64,000 nt of DNA, taken from contig MCFE01000507.1 in NCBI GenBank assembly GCA_002104905.1, forward strand, positions 1-64,000, read 5' to 3'. Of the stretch, positions 9,717 to 20,990 are shown piece after piece. The position numbers were made by a program, and so were the translations under genes. Position 1 is the first letter of the stretch. Each line of letters opens with the position of its first letter. Below the pieces are notes generated by a model. The model had not been told where the DNA came from, made no database searches, and was given only the letters and a program-made list of their open reading frames with translations. The stretch comes from Basidiobolus meristosporus CBS 931.73 (Eukaryota > Basidiobolomycota > Basidiobolomycetes > Basidiobolales > Basidiobolaceae).

Positions 9717-10687
9717 CTAGTTTGGGGAGTTCCTTGTTTGTAGGCTTCCTTGGTTGTTTCTGTCAACTTCCTCTAGGTTTAACAGTGGCGCTCCTCTAAG
9801 CAATATTGCTGCAAGTTGCCTGTTGTTAGCCACTAAGCACTTTGGACTTTGTGTTTCAAATTCTGATGGTATCCATACTTTAGGGATCAAGGCTCCTTCC
9901 AGTTGCTTTGATACCTTTGTTGCAGTTATCATTCTTCCACTTGTCAAATAAGCTATTGGTGTCTCTAATGAGATCACCATCTCACTGGCTGGTGGTATTT
10001 ATATCACCTTTTGTGAGATGATTTGAGACTGCAACAGTTTCACCACTGTGATTGTCACACACTTGCTACACACCCTGCTCTCATTGGTGATATGAATCAG
10101 TGGGACACTCTTGATATCCCACCTGAGTTCAGATGCACTGTAGAGTATGACCATCTAATGTTGCATAAACCAACTCTAGCTAATGAGTAAGTTGTTGGCT
10201 GCAACAGGTAGGACCACAACATCTTGGTGTATAATCAAGTTGCCTAGCCAGATGGGGCAATTAGGCACCACTCCTACTGTTGTGTCCAGTTGGTCATTTG
10301 CTAGCTGCATTGAAGTGGCATTATTGGTGACTATATCTAACTTTAGACGTTTTGCTAATGACTCTACATGATCAACATAGAAGATCCTGAGTCAATCAGG
10401 GCAAGAGTCCCCATATTCTCTATATGTACATTTGCATATGTACCCTTATTTGGTTTTTGTAGGACCATCTGGTTGACATGAAGGTTGGTTATCTCCTTCA
10501 ATCCCTCTATCAGCTCCTTGACAAGAGCTGGGGCAAGTCCCAGTAAATTGGTTATTGGGAGGGTTGCCTTGGTTTGCTCTAGTTCCTTCATTATAGGGAA
10601 TAGGCCATGGGAAAACACACTAGAGTTCTTCATTTGCTTCAACACTTCTTCCCAAGGCTCATTCTGTACTTCTTCACCTAATTCCAT
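9717..10687 (-). pseudogene. Gypsy family 2 protease and protease-RT linker, broken
   Basis: On the minus strand, 10,364-10,687 (107 residues) ends with the retroviral-type protease active site ALIDSGSS followed by a stop. 9,717-9,980 carries the following linker region (NNRQLAAILLRGAPLLNLEEVD). The stretch between them (9,981-10,363) is protease C-terminal sequence with stops. No intact domain remains. Confidence 0.75.
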
Positions 10688-10779
10688 GCCCTTTCCTGTT
10701 CACAGAGCCTCTACTACTGGTTCCTTTGCCTCCTTGCTAAAAGCATTATGTTGATGCTTCTTTTCCGCACTTCAGCTGT

Positions 10780-11720
10780 TCTGACCAGGGGGCCTAGATT
10801 GACTGAGTCCCATTGGCCTCTTGGCAAGGGACTCTGTCTTTTGATGTCTTCTTCTCTTTTGTGTCCAGTACAGGTTTGTATCTGTACCATTTCTCACATT
10901 TGTGGGCCTGGTGGCCTACTTCTCCAAATGTATAACATGGATAATGTTGTTGCGGTTGTTCCATGTGTTGGGTTAGGGCTTGCACCTGGGCCTTTAGATC
11001 TACAACAGCTTCCCAGAGTTTGTCACCTTCTTTGGGGACTTCTTGGACATTGCTGATTGAGAGTTATTGGACCTTTTGCCGTAATTCCTCTGGCTCACTG
11101 TCTTTTGGGGAGGCAATTTTTCCTTTCCTACAGGGGGATCCCTGTCCTTTAATTGCTTGTATCACTATAGGGTAGCCCCCATAGCAAGATGACCCCTTGT
11201 ATTTGTTTGACCAACTCTTGCAATGTTTTACATCCCTGTTGTTCTTTGAATGCCTTATGTCTTACTTTGTCATCCAAGCCCATGATGTAATAACTACAAG
11301 CTGTTGTTTGGCAATTTCCTCCTTTAGCAGATATCAAACTTGTTGGAGAAACAGTTCAGTGTGGTCTTCATAGCTCCCACTGCTTTTCTTTGGCAAGGAC
11401 AGTAGAAGGGCTCTTTAGTGGTATCCTATGGCATACAGAAAGTATATTTTGTAGGCTTCTTCTAGTACATCCACATTGTCCTTAAATGTGTCTTCCAACC
11501 CATAATGCCATTGCCATGCTGACTCTTCCATATGTGTTGCAAACTCCCTTACTTTCTTATTGTTGTCCCACCCTGCATCAACCACAACTCTTTCAAACTT
11601 ATTGAACCACTCAAGGGCTTTCTCTCTCTTTCCCTTGTATATTTTTAGTTTGATTGTAATAGTCATTACCTCCCTTGTGCTTATTTCTGCAGAGACAGCA
11701 CCAAATATGTGGGTCATTAC
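10780..11720 (-). pseudogene. Gypsy family 2 Gag, broken
   Basis: Three fragments in frame order on the minus strand. 11,415-11,717 has the capsid-like signature ALEWFNKFERVV with a following WQWHYGLED. 11,149-11,337 is a gag C-terminal part with HKAFKEQQG and LQELVKQIQG. 10,794-10,985 has a zinc knuckle in which the second cysteine is lost (CYTFGEVGHQAHKC). Family resemblance is to Ty3/gypsy retrotransposon gag. Confidence 0.75.
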
Positions 11721-12070
11721 TGACTGTACTTGGTGAGTAGGACAGCTTGTAGGTCAAGTCAGTACCACTTGGTTCAGAATAGCTTCCCATAGAAAGTAGC
11801 AAGGTAGTAAAGACTTGTGTTTATTCTGTCCAAGTCTTCTTCTCTCACTTGGTTCATTTGGATATATATATATATCACTTGGAGGGGCTTAGATACTAGA
11901 CAATGTGTTATAAAATAGGGGTGTCAACACCTTCCTGTCATGGTAAGTGTTCAAACTAGATAAGTATAGTAATAGGAGGGAGGATGCATGAGGGAATCAT
12001 AGGGAGGATACTGGAGGACTTTGAGTAGGACTCTGGGGAGAACTCTTGGGCAAAGAGTAGGTACCACATT

Positions 12071-12518
12071 TAGTACTCACAATATTTATCAAACCATTAG
12101 ATAGTGACAAATCTGAATATCTTAGGTCAAAATTAGGACTTGTCAGTATGAACATTTAGTTGAGTGGGAATAATGTAAAGATTTATAATTCCACCTGAAT
12201 ACACACCCAACTTAGTCACATAGATCCTTACCTTCAAATCCAAGAGAATGCTGGCCAAAGTCCCTGTTGGGATTTACTTGGAATACTTTCACCAAAATAC
12301 TAGGTACCCAGAGCATGTAAATTCTCAAAGTTGTCCAAATAGCCTCAAGTCTTGCACACATGTTCTTGGGACTTTCCTTAACCCATTCTATGTGTTTGTT
12401 ATACCAAGAAATGTCAAAGTATGATTGCTACATTTACATTCAATAAATCATTAAGTGAAAACCACACAATCTACTTGTCCTCCCAATCACTTCCAATATA
12501 TTTAAGACTCTTACAGAA
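12071..12518 (+). mobile_element. Copia 3' end fragment with LTR
   Basis: 12,075-12,170 matches the last codons of copia pol (IKPLDSDKSEYLRSKLGLVSMNI-like) and the GAGTGGGAA purine tract. 12,171-12,518 is a full-length but decayed LTR (start TAATGTAAAG, end CTTACAGAA). The rest of the element is missing; the left border is the second gypsy family. Confidence 0.85.
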
Positions 12519-12529
12519 AAACATAGGCA

Positions 12530-12769
12530 ATAGCAAATTACTGCACACAAACATAAGAGGTGGTAGAGTGTCTGGGATCAGTAAGTGAGAAAATTGTCAG
12601 TGAACTAATCAAAAGTCACTTTTGTATTGAGGTGATAAATAAATTTGACCAAGTTTTTTGTGAAATCTGGGGTGCAACTATTTTTTCACAGTCTTTGCAT
12701 GGTGTCCTGATGGGATCAATACCACTTAGATAGAGGACTTTAAATTTGAGATGGCTTTTGGCACATGGC
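12530..12769 (-). mobile_element. CACTA subterminal fragment
   Basis: Reverse complement of the left-end region of the CACTA copies at 34.4 and 56.2 kb. Shared strings include GTGTCTGGGATCAG, TTTTTTGTGAAATCTGGGG and TGGTGTCCTGA in the same order. It stops where the foldback-type repeat begins at about 12,770, so that repeat inserted into it or recombined with it. Confidence 0.75.
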
Positions 12770-13146
12770 ACTATCTGGCACTTTAAGTGATTTGTATAAA
12801 TTTTACTTTGGGGCTAATAATTAAATATAGTGCCAGATAGTACCAGTTGACCAAGATAGTGCCATGCATTTTTCTGATATGTTACAAGCTACAGGAGCTA
12901 GATTCAGAGTGCCATGGGTATAGAATACCAGATGCATATCTTCAATCCTTTTGTACTCTTACACATCCTGCACAACATTGACATACTCCAACACAATGGG
13001 TGAAACACAGGGGCAGCTTTGCATGAAGATGCAGAGCTATGTTTCACACTCTGTGGCAAAGTATAGGCTCACTGGGCCTCTCTGGCACACTATAGCATCA
13101 TTTGGCACTCATGGCTCAGTGTGGCACTATCCAACAGAACAAGTCT
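12770..13146 (+). repeat. Half foldback element with Harbinger-type end
   Basis: Matches the loop and right arm of the long hairpin at 46,851-47,545: GGGGCTAATA loop, ATAGTGCCAGATAGTACC, TTTAGAGTGCCATGGGTAT-like block and GAAACACAGGGGC. Here it ends as GTGGCACTATCCAACAGAACAAGTCT, which is the inverted terminal repeat of the local Harbinger family. Only about 20 bases of the left arm remain. It shows that the hairpin family is a separate repeat that ends in a Harbinger terminus. Confidence 0.8.
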
Positions 13147-13563
13147 AATGTGCCTTGTACTTGCTATAATAAAAGTGCCTCTGCCTTGTAGAAGGTCCCT
13201 TAATTCTGACTGGGAAGGTATCCAAAATACTTCTTATATGGAGCCTGTTGCTGAACACTCCAAGATATGGAAGTCTATTGGAGCTTCTGAGCCTAGTATT
13301 CCAAGCTTGCTCTAAGTCATTCATACCCTCTGCAAGGTGGCTCTACATTGCTGTCAGCTGGGAATGAAAGCTTCTTGGACATTTGTTGCAATGATGGTGG
13401 GATGAATCCTTGTAGGGCAATAGTTTTTGTAATTACCAAGAAGCTTAACAAGGGATCTCCTTGAGTAGATTAGGGTAGATGGTCCACAGTGCTTGGTATA
13501 GATCTCCTCTGATGTTTCAAAGAGAATCCATTGGTAGTGATGGGATTGATGAGAAAAGATCAT
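13147..13563 (-). pseudogene. Harbinger copy A transposase fragment
   Basis: Minus-strand fragments match residues of the 308-aa transposase of the best copy. 13,354-13,563 gives the N-terminal part (TSEEIYTKHCGPSTLIYSR, then SLVKLL.YKNYCPTR). 13,147-13,340 gives the central part up to the strand bearing the first catalytic Asp. The catalytic C-terminal half is absent. Confidence 0.85.
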
Positions 13564-13935
13564 TCAGATGGGTAAGTCATATTAAAGCTGGTAGGTGATA
13601 GTGCAAAGGTAATATTAACTGATTTGGCACAATCAGCTTTATATATCTGATTTTCCATGCATTTTGATAAAATCTCCATTAATTGCCATGTATCCCATCA
13701 TTATGTTGCAAAAATCATCCTAAAACAATTACTTGGTGATTTCATTGATGCTTTACTCAAAAGTCTATAATCAAATAGGAAACCTGCACTTGATGTGATT
13801 TGATCTGTATCAATGCAATCTAAGATGCATCATGCATTATATAGGGTGAACTTAACAATCATGTTAGTTTTCATATATATTGAATATAAGACCAGGTTAA
13901 TGCAAATATACTACTGTATTAGTATCCAAATCTGT

Positions 13936-15172
13936 CACTATGGTCCTATACCAAGTCTCAGCTCATCTTTAGAACAACCCAGACACAACCCATCTGCCAG
14001 CTCACAAGCACAGTCCAGACCAGCAAATTCAATGTTGGATCAGTTTGCGCTGTTGCCAAATGAGTTTAGTATGGTCCCAGTGTCTAGGATGAGCCTTCAT
14101 ACTGTTATTTGGGCACTACTCATTAATGTAGCTGAACTGGTTACCTCAGAGAGTTAAGAGAGATGGAAGAATTTGGTAGAAACCTGTGGCATGAGTTCTA
14201 CATCAAGATGCCAGCAGATGTATATAAGAAGATATTTAGCAAGACAAGTATTAATATCATGAGTGAGCTGAGAGTGTGGGTATTTGATGAGGAAGCTGCA
14301 CATGAACAATTCCATGCACAATTTGCTAAGTATGGACTGGATGAGTCCATTGGTGCCTCAACTTTTGGAACCAACAAAATTTTGATTGTGTTTCTGCATC
14401 AAACAGCAATATATCATGTGATATATTGGTAGAGCTAAGTGGCTTCTAATAGCAACTTAAGCAGGGCTCATCCAGGCAACAGCTCTAAGGTATCAGACAG
14501 AGGGTAGGTGAATACCTTGAGGAATCATGAGGTGAGCATCAAGAGGAAGAATAGAGACTGCAAGTAACAGCATAAAGATCACACCAGCGCACCTCACTGG
14601 ATTCCTTAACATTCCTTGCAACTTCAGTGGGCCTATACATGTCAGTCAAGTCTGCACAAACACCTTTCACAAGAGTGCCCTGCATTGTGTCAATGCACAT
14701 TAGGTTGATGTGTGCACTTCAGAGCAAAACTATCAGAACTTGCCAAACTGCTCATTTAGACACAAGTCCATTGGAGCAGGCCAAGTAACATTAACAAGTA
14801 GCATCACATCAGACTCAGCCAAGGGCCATTCCCATGCATCAAGTTGCACCTGGGCATGGTATTACACCTGACCATCAGCAAGTTACTTCTGGTATACTGA
14901 GAGATGATGACCCATATAAAGTGTATCCACCACCTAAGCATTTGGGAAGTAAAAAAATGTGTCAGCATGTAACACTTCAGGCCAGTACAGAAACATCATC
15001 TGGAGCAATTCAGCATGGTCAAGCTGCCATATTGCACTCATCAACTTGGAGGCAAAATACTGACTACAAATACACAAATAGCCAAGATGATAGTCAACAA
15101 GGAAGAAGTTAAGGTGTGCAAAGTGAATTGCTACCAAACACTCTAGTAGTAGTCCCTGTATAATAAAAAGCT
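13936..15172 (+). pseudogene. Harbinger copy A ORF2 (unknown companion protein), broken
   Basis: Frames at 13,813-14,157, 14,163-14,432 and 14,834-15,112 together match the ORF2 seen in the other copies: an N-terminal NEFSM/SRMSLH and WALLINVAEL segment, the MPADVYKKIFSKTSI and NELRVWVFDEEAA segment, and a C-terminal tail with RRQNTDYKYTNSQDDS. Stops after TSES and near the middle break it. The function is not known; see the entry for the best copy. Confidence 0.75.
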
Positions 15173-15769
15173 TAGGAGAAGATGATGCAATTACAATGAA
15201 ATGCTATTATTTGTCATGATCCAAACAACACGTTTTTTTGCAATCTCAATTAAGCCATTGCAAATGAGTAATCACAAAATTTTTGATATAAGTTATATCA
15301 CAGTTGTATTGCACTTGAGACAGAACCCCTATAAATAAACACCCTGCATACATATAGATGATCTGTAACACCTGTGGAGATATTGGATCTGTTTTGCACC
15401 TACCCAAACAGTTGCATGCTAGCTATGACACCTTGTCTAATCACTAGGATCAGTAATATATATGTATAAGTGTAGTTTATAGTGTGATATATGGTTATTA
15501 CCAATTACCTTAAAGAAACATATCTATATACCAGATTTTCCCTACCATAGTAGTGGTATTCAATTTTTCACATGATGGAAGCATTACTAGTTGGCACAAT
15601 CATCCATGCCAATCTCATCAGGTCCAATTGTGCCATGGTGTGACCCACATAGGTCAAAATTATCAAGAGCAATCCTGCCTACTGGTAGCCACAATATCAT
15701 GCCCAATTGCTTATATTGACCACAGATTGTGCTGTGCACCCTGGTATGGTACAATGGAACAAAGCAATT

Positions 15770-15905
15770 TGCTTGTCTACTACTACCATATATATTCCAT
15801 ACCTAGTTGGGATCAAAAAAACTATGGCTTCCTGCTTACTAACCTTACAATAAGTACACACCCACTGCAATTGACACACTTCTATACCTATATTCACCTC
15901 ACACT
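15770..15905 (-). mobile_element. CACTA 3' region fragment
   Basis: Same segment as in 3,700-3,830: ACTACTACC, CAAAAAAACTATGGC, CCTGCTTACTAACC, GCAATTGACA and CACCTCA, in the same order. It abuts the right end of Harbinger copy A, so Harbinger probably inserted into a CACTA copy. Confidence 0.7.
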
Positions 15906-16037
15906 AAACAAGGTGGGGTAGAAAATGGATACAATAGCAGCAGAGATCTATGCTTTCTGCTCTATGCTTGTAGTTTAGTTACTCAAATGCTGTCACAAGC
16001 TCCTTGCAAAAAAACTGACAAAGAATTTACATGGCAT
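15906..16037. other. Unassigned spacer
   Basis: Short sequence between a CACTA fragment and a copia LTR; nothing recognised. Confidence 0.4.
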
Positions 16038-16733
16038 TGCTGTAAAAATTTGCAAATTCACCTAAATACTACCATAGCTTAGTCACTTACATCATTAACT
16101 ACAAATCTTAGAGAATACAGACCAAATTCCTTGTTGGGACTTACTGACAATGTTTTCACTAAAATATCAGCTACTCAAAATATGAATACTCTCAAAGTTG
16201 TCAAAACAGCACCAAACTTTGCACACATATTCTTGGGACCTTCTCAGATTTATTCTACAAGCTTGTTATGCCAAGACCATGTAAAAGTATAAATATTACT
16301 TATACACTTAATAAGTTATGAAGTGAAAACTACATAATCTACTTGTCCCCCAATCACTATCAGTATCTCTAGGACTCTTACAACAGGTTATGAGCTCCAA
16401 GCTGTCACTCTCTGCAATGACTACTACTCCTATTACTGGAACTTTCCATCCACTGAGAAGTTGGATACTTCTAACTACCAAGTGTGGAAGGTGAAGATGA
16501 AGATGCAGCTACAAGAAAGAGATCTTTGGAATATTGACATGGGAGTGGAATGCACCCCTAAAAATGAGTTAGAGGAGTTCTCAAAGTACCAGAAGAAAGT
16601 ACTGCGTGCCTTCAACTACATTTGCCTTAATGGCAAAGACAAATTACAAAATCAATGCTCAAGAGAAAATATGGCAAAGAATGCCTGTAAGGCATTAGAC
16701 AACACCTACCAGTCATGTTCAGTTGCTAAGAAT
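16038..16733 (+). mobile_element. Copia 5' fragment: LTR, PBS and gag start
   Basis: LTR 16,038-16,385 (TGCTGTAAAAATTTG to CTTACAACA) is followed by the PBS GGTTATGAGCTC (one C-to-T change from the family PBS at 16,386-16,397) and the beginning of gag. It is cut at 16,733 by the AGACTTGTTCC end of Harbinger copy B. The rest of the copia element is not found on the other side. Confidence 0.88.
16390..16733 (+). pseudogene. Copia gag N-terminal fragment
   Basis: The ATG in the PBS is kept at 16,390. The readable frame from 16,461 shows SNYQVWKVKMKMQLQERDLW, YQKKVLRAFNYICLN and the NTYQSCSVAK segment, colinear with the gag at 62.4 kb. A frameshift before 16,461 separates it from the start. It is truncated by the Harbinger insertion in the middle of gag. 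Confidence 0.85.
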
Positions 16734-16925
16734 AGACTTGTTCCTTTGGATAGTGCCACAATGTGCCAGCCTTTTTATAGTGCCAGATTGATCTAGCACT
16801 TTATGGCACCATCTGGCACTATAATTTCTACCATAATGACAGTAGTAGGATATAGCTACTGGTAATTTTATTTAATCTTACTTATGTTGCTCAGAATAGT
16901 GCTTTCCTTGTCTTATTTACTCCTC

Positions 16926-17783
16926 CTAATGCTCCAGACACATTTCTCTCAGTGGATGTCTTCTTGTATGAATATACTGTGCATTGATAAGTATCTTAAC
17001 TATTTTACCTATTCTGCTGTTTTCTCCTATAAATGACCTTCCTCTGTGTTTACCAGCCAATATGCTGAATCTCTTCAGATATCCAAATGTATGCTCTACC
17101 CTCACTCTGAAATGATTGAATATCTCATTGTAGAGCTTCAGCTTCCTGCTAATCACACCATTCCTTGGCTTCCTATATGCTGTAATACATCCTACTCACT
17201 GACAATCCTCTCCTATGTAAGCCAAGTCTGCCATACATTTCTCCCCTCTACTGAATTGTGGATGATTTGCTACCCAGATTACTTTGACACACCTAGGTCC
17301 AGCAAATGGCCCACTAAACCAGATGCTGTTATCTTCAATGTCAGACAGTGCATGAAACTTCACACAATGTGCCTTGTACTTGCCAGAATAAAAGTGCCTC
17401 TGCCCTCTAAAAGGTCTGTTAATCCTGACAGGGAGAGTATCCAGAATACTCCTTATACAGAACCTGTTGCTAAGCACTTTGGGTAATGGAAGTCTACTGG
17501 AGCTTCTGAGCCTAGTATTCCAAGCTTGCTCTAAGTCATTCATACCCGCTGCAAGGTAGTTCTACATTGCTATCAGCTGAGAATGTAAGCTTCTTGGACT
17601 TTTGTTGCAATGGATGGTGGGATGAAGCCTTGTGGGGCTATAGTTGTTGTAATAGCAGAGAAGCTTGACAAGGGATCTCCTTGAGTAGATTAGGGTCAAT
17701 GGTCCACAGCACTTGGTATAGATCTCCTCTAATGTTTCAAAGAAAATCCAGTGGTAGTGATGGGATTGCTGAGAAAAGACCAT
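16926..17783 (-). pseudogene. Harbinger copy B DDE transposase, broken
   Basis: Three minus-strand frames. 17,562-17,783 is the N-terminal part. 17,196-17,543 contains the first catalytic Asp (ILDTLPVR), the YSGKYKAHCVKF strand and MADLAYIGEDCQ with the second Asp. 16,926-17,156 contains VRVEHTFGYLKRFSILAG with the catalytic Glu. All three catalytic residues survive but stops separate the segments. The family is the DDE_Tnp_4 type (PIF/Harbinger or IS5-like). Confidence 0.88.
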
Positions 17784-18061
17784 TCAGATGAGTAAATCTT
17801 ATTAAAATTGGTGGATGATTGGGCTGAGGTGAATTGAATTAACTTGGAAAAATCAGCTTTATATATCTGATTTTCCATGCATTTTGATTAAATCTTCATT
17901 AATTGCCACATATCCTATCATTATGTTGCAATAATTATCCTCAAATAATGACTCAGTATCTTTATTGATGCTTTACCCACAAGTCTAAAATCAAGTAGGA
18001 AATATGCAATGATGGGATCCAACTCATGTCAATGCAATCCAAGATGCATGATGCATAATAT

Positions 18062-19197
18062 ATGGAAAACTCAACAATCACATTAGTTTTCATATACATT
18101 TTATATAAGACCAGGTTGATGCCAATACACTACTTTATAAGTGTACAAATCTGTCACTATGATCCCTATAACAAGCCTCAGCTCATCTTTAGTACAACAC
18201 AGACAAAACCCATTCTCAAGCTCATAACCACAGTCTGGGCTGGAGAAGTCTATGCTGGATCTGTTTGAGTTCTTGCCAAATAATTTTAGTATGGCCCAAG
18301 TGTCCTTGATGAGCTGTCCTACAGATATTTAGGCACTACTCATTAATCTAGCAGAACTAGATACCTCAGAGAGTTGACAGAGATGGAAGAATTTGGGTGG
18401 AAAGTATTAGTAGAGCTAAGTGGCTTCTAAGAGCAATATACACAGGACTCATCCAGACAACAGTTCTGAAGTATCAGCCAGAGGGTAAATGAATACCTTG
18501 AGGAATTAGAAGGTCAGTATCAAGAGGAAGAATACAGACCACAAGTAACAGCTTCTAGACTGTGCCAGCATGTCTTGCTGGATTCCTTATAATCCCTTAA
18601 AACTTCAGCACACCCACACATGTCAGTCCAAACTACACCAACACCCTTCACAAGAGCACCCTGTATTGAGTTGATGCATGTTGGGTTAATGCACATGCTT
18701 CAAGCAAAACCACCAGAACTTGCCAAACTGCTCATTGAGACATAAGTCCATTGGAGCGGGCCAAGTGGCATCAACAAGTGGCATTACATCAAACTCAGCC
18801 ATGGGCCATGCCTGCACATCAAGTCATGCCTGAGCATGCCATTACACCTGACCATAAGCAAATTTCTTCTGGTGAACTGACTAATGATAACCCACATGAA
18901 GTGCCTTCACCATCAGTGCCTTTGGCAAGTAAAAGAATGTGTTGTCATGCAGCACAGCATGCCGGCTCAGTAGCATCATCAGGAGGAATTAAGCACAGCC
19001 AAGCTGCAGCATTGCACTCATCAACTAGGAGGAATAATACTGACTACAAATACACAAGTAGCCAAGATAGAAGTCAACAAGGAAGTAGTTTGGATGTTCA
19101 AAGTGAAATACCACCAAATGCTTCTGTAGTAATCCCTGTGAGAAAAAATATAGGTGAAGATGATGCAATTGCACTGAATTGTTATTATTTGTCATGA
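18062..19197 (+). pseudogene. Harbinger copy B ORF2, broken and internally deleted
   Basis: The C-terminal part (18,751-19,197) is open and matches other copies: SSGELTNDNPHEV, SKRMCCHAAQHAG, then RRNNTDYKYTSSQDRSQQGSS and PVRKN. The middle segment with the ADVYKKIYNK region is deleted near 18,398. CpG codons of the best copy (for example in the KRTRQRVAL segment) are changed to TG or CA. Confidence 0.75.
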
Positions 19198-19587
19198 TGC
19201 AAACAACACATTTTTTTTCCAATCCAAATTGAGCAATTGCAAATCAGTAATTACTAAACTTATGATAGAAGCAATATCAAGGTTTTCTCACATTTGAGAC
19301 AGAACCCCCATAAATAAACACCCTGAATATACATATATCATGTATTACTGCAGTACTGCCATTTGATCTGTTTTGCACCTATTTGATTGATTATGTGCTA
19401 GATATGACACCTTGTCCAATCACTAGGATCAAGAATTTACTTGCTCATTGGGCAAAATGGGATATCTGAAGGCAAATCAGGTAGCTTGTGTATTGGTCAA
19501 AGAGCCAATTGGGGGCTGACAGCTTCAGGATACTATTGAACCAATTAACTGCTAAGATACAATCCAATTAGAGTGATGGTTAGATGT

Positions 19588-19665
19588 ATTGGAAATGATC
19601 AGGAGACAAGTAGAGTATATGCTTACACTTAATAACTTATAAATGTAAATATAGTGTTTTATCAA
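19588..19665 (-). repeat. Copia LTR end fragment
   Basis: About 78 bases resembling the reversed terminal part of the copia LTR: ATTGGAAATGAT, GACAAGTAGA, CACTTAATAA and ATGTAAATATAGT. The outer end and the remainder are absent. It lies at the junction of Harbinger copies B and C. Confidence 0.6.
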
Positions 19666-19667
19666 TT

Positions 19668-20611
19668 TAATTTTAGTACAACACAGACAAAATGCATCCC
19701 CCAGCTCACAAGCCATGTTTGGACCAGCAAATTCAACATTGGATTGGTTTGAGCTCTTCCCAAATGATTTTAGTTTGGCACAAGTGTCTTGGATGAGCTC
19801 TTATATGGGTATTTGGGCCCTACTCACTAGTCTAGCAGAACTGGATACCTCAGAGAGTGAACAGAGATGGAAGAACTTGAGTAGACAGCTGTGGCATGCG
19901 TTCTTCAACATGATGTCAGCAGATGTATATAAGAAGATGTATAACAAGACAGGTATTAAGATCAAGAATGAGCTTAGAGTGAGGATATTTGAGGAGGAAG
20001 CCGCATGTGAACAATTTTGCATGCAATTGGCACAGTATGGACCGGACATGGCCATTTGTGCCTCAAACTTGGGAACCAAAGAGATTTGAATGAATTTTTA
20101 CCTCAATTGACTAATGTATTACTTGATATACTAGTAGAGCTGAGTGTCTCCTAGGAGCAATATTCACAGGATTCATCCAGGCAACAATTTTAAAGTATCA
20201 GACATAGTGCAAGTAGATACTCTGAGGAATCAAGAGGCAAGCTTCAAGAGGAAGAACACAGACTGCACACAACCGCATCTAGATCACATCAGCACACCTC
20301 ACAAGATTTCTTACCATCCCTTGCAACTTCAACATGCCAGCACAAATCAGTCCACTCTGCACAAACACCTCTCACAAGTGCACCCCTACATTCAGTCAAT
20401 GGGTACTTCAGTGCAAAACTACTAGAACTTGCCAAGCTGCTCATTTAGATACAAGTTGATGGGAGCAGGCTGAGTTGTGTCAACCAGTGGCATCCCATTG
20501 AACTCAGCCAAGGGCCATGTCAATGCACCAAGTTGCGCCTGAGCATGCAGTTACACCTCACCATCAGTAAGTTACTTCTGGTAAACAGACTGATAATGAC
20601 CCACATGAAGT
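19668..20611 (+). mobile_element. Harbinger copy C, left part (ORF2 region)
   Basis: Starts within ORF2 and runs to 20,611, where the gypsy element 20,612-25,537 is inserted. The sequence continues at 25,538. The two sides join colinearly with other copies across one AAGT repeat. Confidence 0.85.
19715..20425 (+). pseudogene. Harbinger copy C ORF2 N-terminal and central part
   Basis: This copy is useful because the stop after TSES seen in copies A, E and F is absent: TSESEQRWKNLSRQLWHAF reads through at 19,850-19,907. The open frame of 124 residues contains WALLTSLAELDTSE, the MSADVYKKMYNKTGIKIKNE segment and EEEAACEQFCMQLAQYGPD. A frameshift follows at about 20,089. The gypsy insertion splits the C-terminal part. 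Confidence 0.8.
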
Positions 20612-20980
20612 TGTTACAATTCTTGGTATAAGAGTTGTACAGAAATAGGGAGTTTAGCCAATATTGTATTCACTAAAACTTGAACTGATCTCTATTGAGA
20701 TTCCAGCAGCTCCTTATATACATTTTGCCAGATCAATTGCTAACTAATTGTAATTCCTAATATAGGCTGTGGCTGATGACTCATTTGATTGCATTATCAT
20801 CACCCAATAAGATCCTACCTAATATATCTATTTTGGTCTGATAAAGATCTGCTGATTCATTTGCTGACTAATACTACTGATTTGATAGATAGTACTGATA
20901 ATCTGATAACCTAATCATATAACTAATTGATTTGACTAAAAACTGATCTAACTTAAACATTCAAGCAGCAGATCACAACA
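20612..20980 (-). repeat. Gypsy copy 1, 3' LTR and polypurine tract
   Basis: 369 bp; on the element strand it starts TGTTGTGATCTGC and ends at AATTGTAACA. Just before it on the element strand lies AGCAGGGGAGAA, the expected polypurine tract (20,981-20,992). Confidence 0.92.
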
Positions 20981-20990
20981 TTCTCCCCTG

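Larger units (their letters stand above)
8556..12070 (-). mobile_element. Second-family Ty3/gypsy retrotransposon, truncated
   Basis: Reverse-strand remnant distinct from the other gypsy copies in the window. Reading on the minus strand it holds gag with a zinc knuckle, an aspartic protease, RT and the beginning of RNase H, then ends abruptly against the copia 3' LTR at 8555. RNase H remainder and integrase are missing. The 5' side (about 11,800-12,070) is non-coding with a TATATATATA run and may be an LTR, but no partner LTR is present to prove it. Junctions on both sides are with copia sequence. Confidence 0.82.
13147..15767. mobile_element. Harbinger-like DNA transposon, copy A (decayed)
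   Basis: Colinear with the best copy at 41.9-45.3 kb: transposase on the minus strand at the left, ORF2 on the plus strand at the right, then a non-coding right end finishing TGGTACAATGGAACAA at about 15,767. The left terminus and the transposase 3' end are replaced by the half foldback element. Many CpG sites of the best copy are TG or CA here, and the right non-coding region has an internal deletion near 15,470. Confidence 0.85.
16734..19587. mobile_element. Harbinger-like DNA transposon, copy B
   Basis: Left end AGACTTGTTCCTTTGGATAG at 16,734 with the subterminal GTGCCA/TGGCAC cluster at 16,745-16,820. Transposase follows on the minus strand, ORF2 on the plus strand (with an internal deletion), then the non-coding right part. 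The right terminus is missing; a copia LTR fragment follows at 19,588. It sits inside copia gag. Confidence 0.88.

Noticed and set aside
11861-11875. TATATATATA run as a promoter
   Set aside because: May be part of a gypsy family 2 LTR, but simple AT repeats are common here and no partner LTR exists to test it.
15553-15921. 122-residue plus-strand frame
   Set aside because: Spans the Harbinger right terminus and a CACTA fragment; the two parts have different origins, so the frame is fortuitous.
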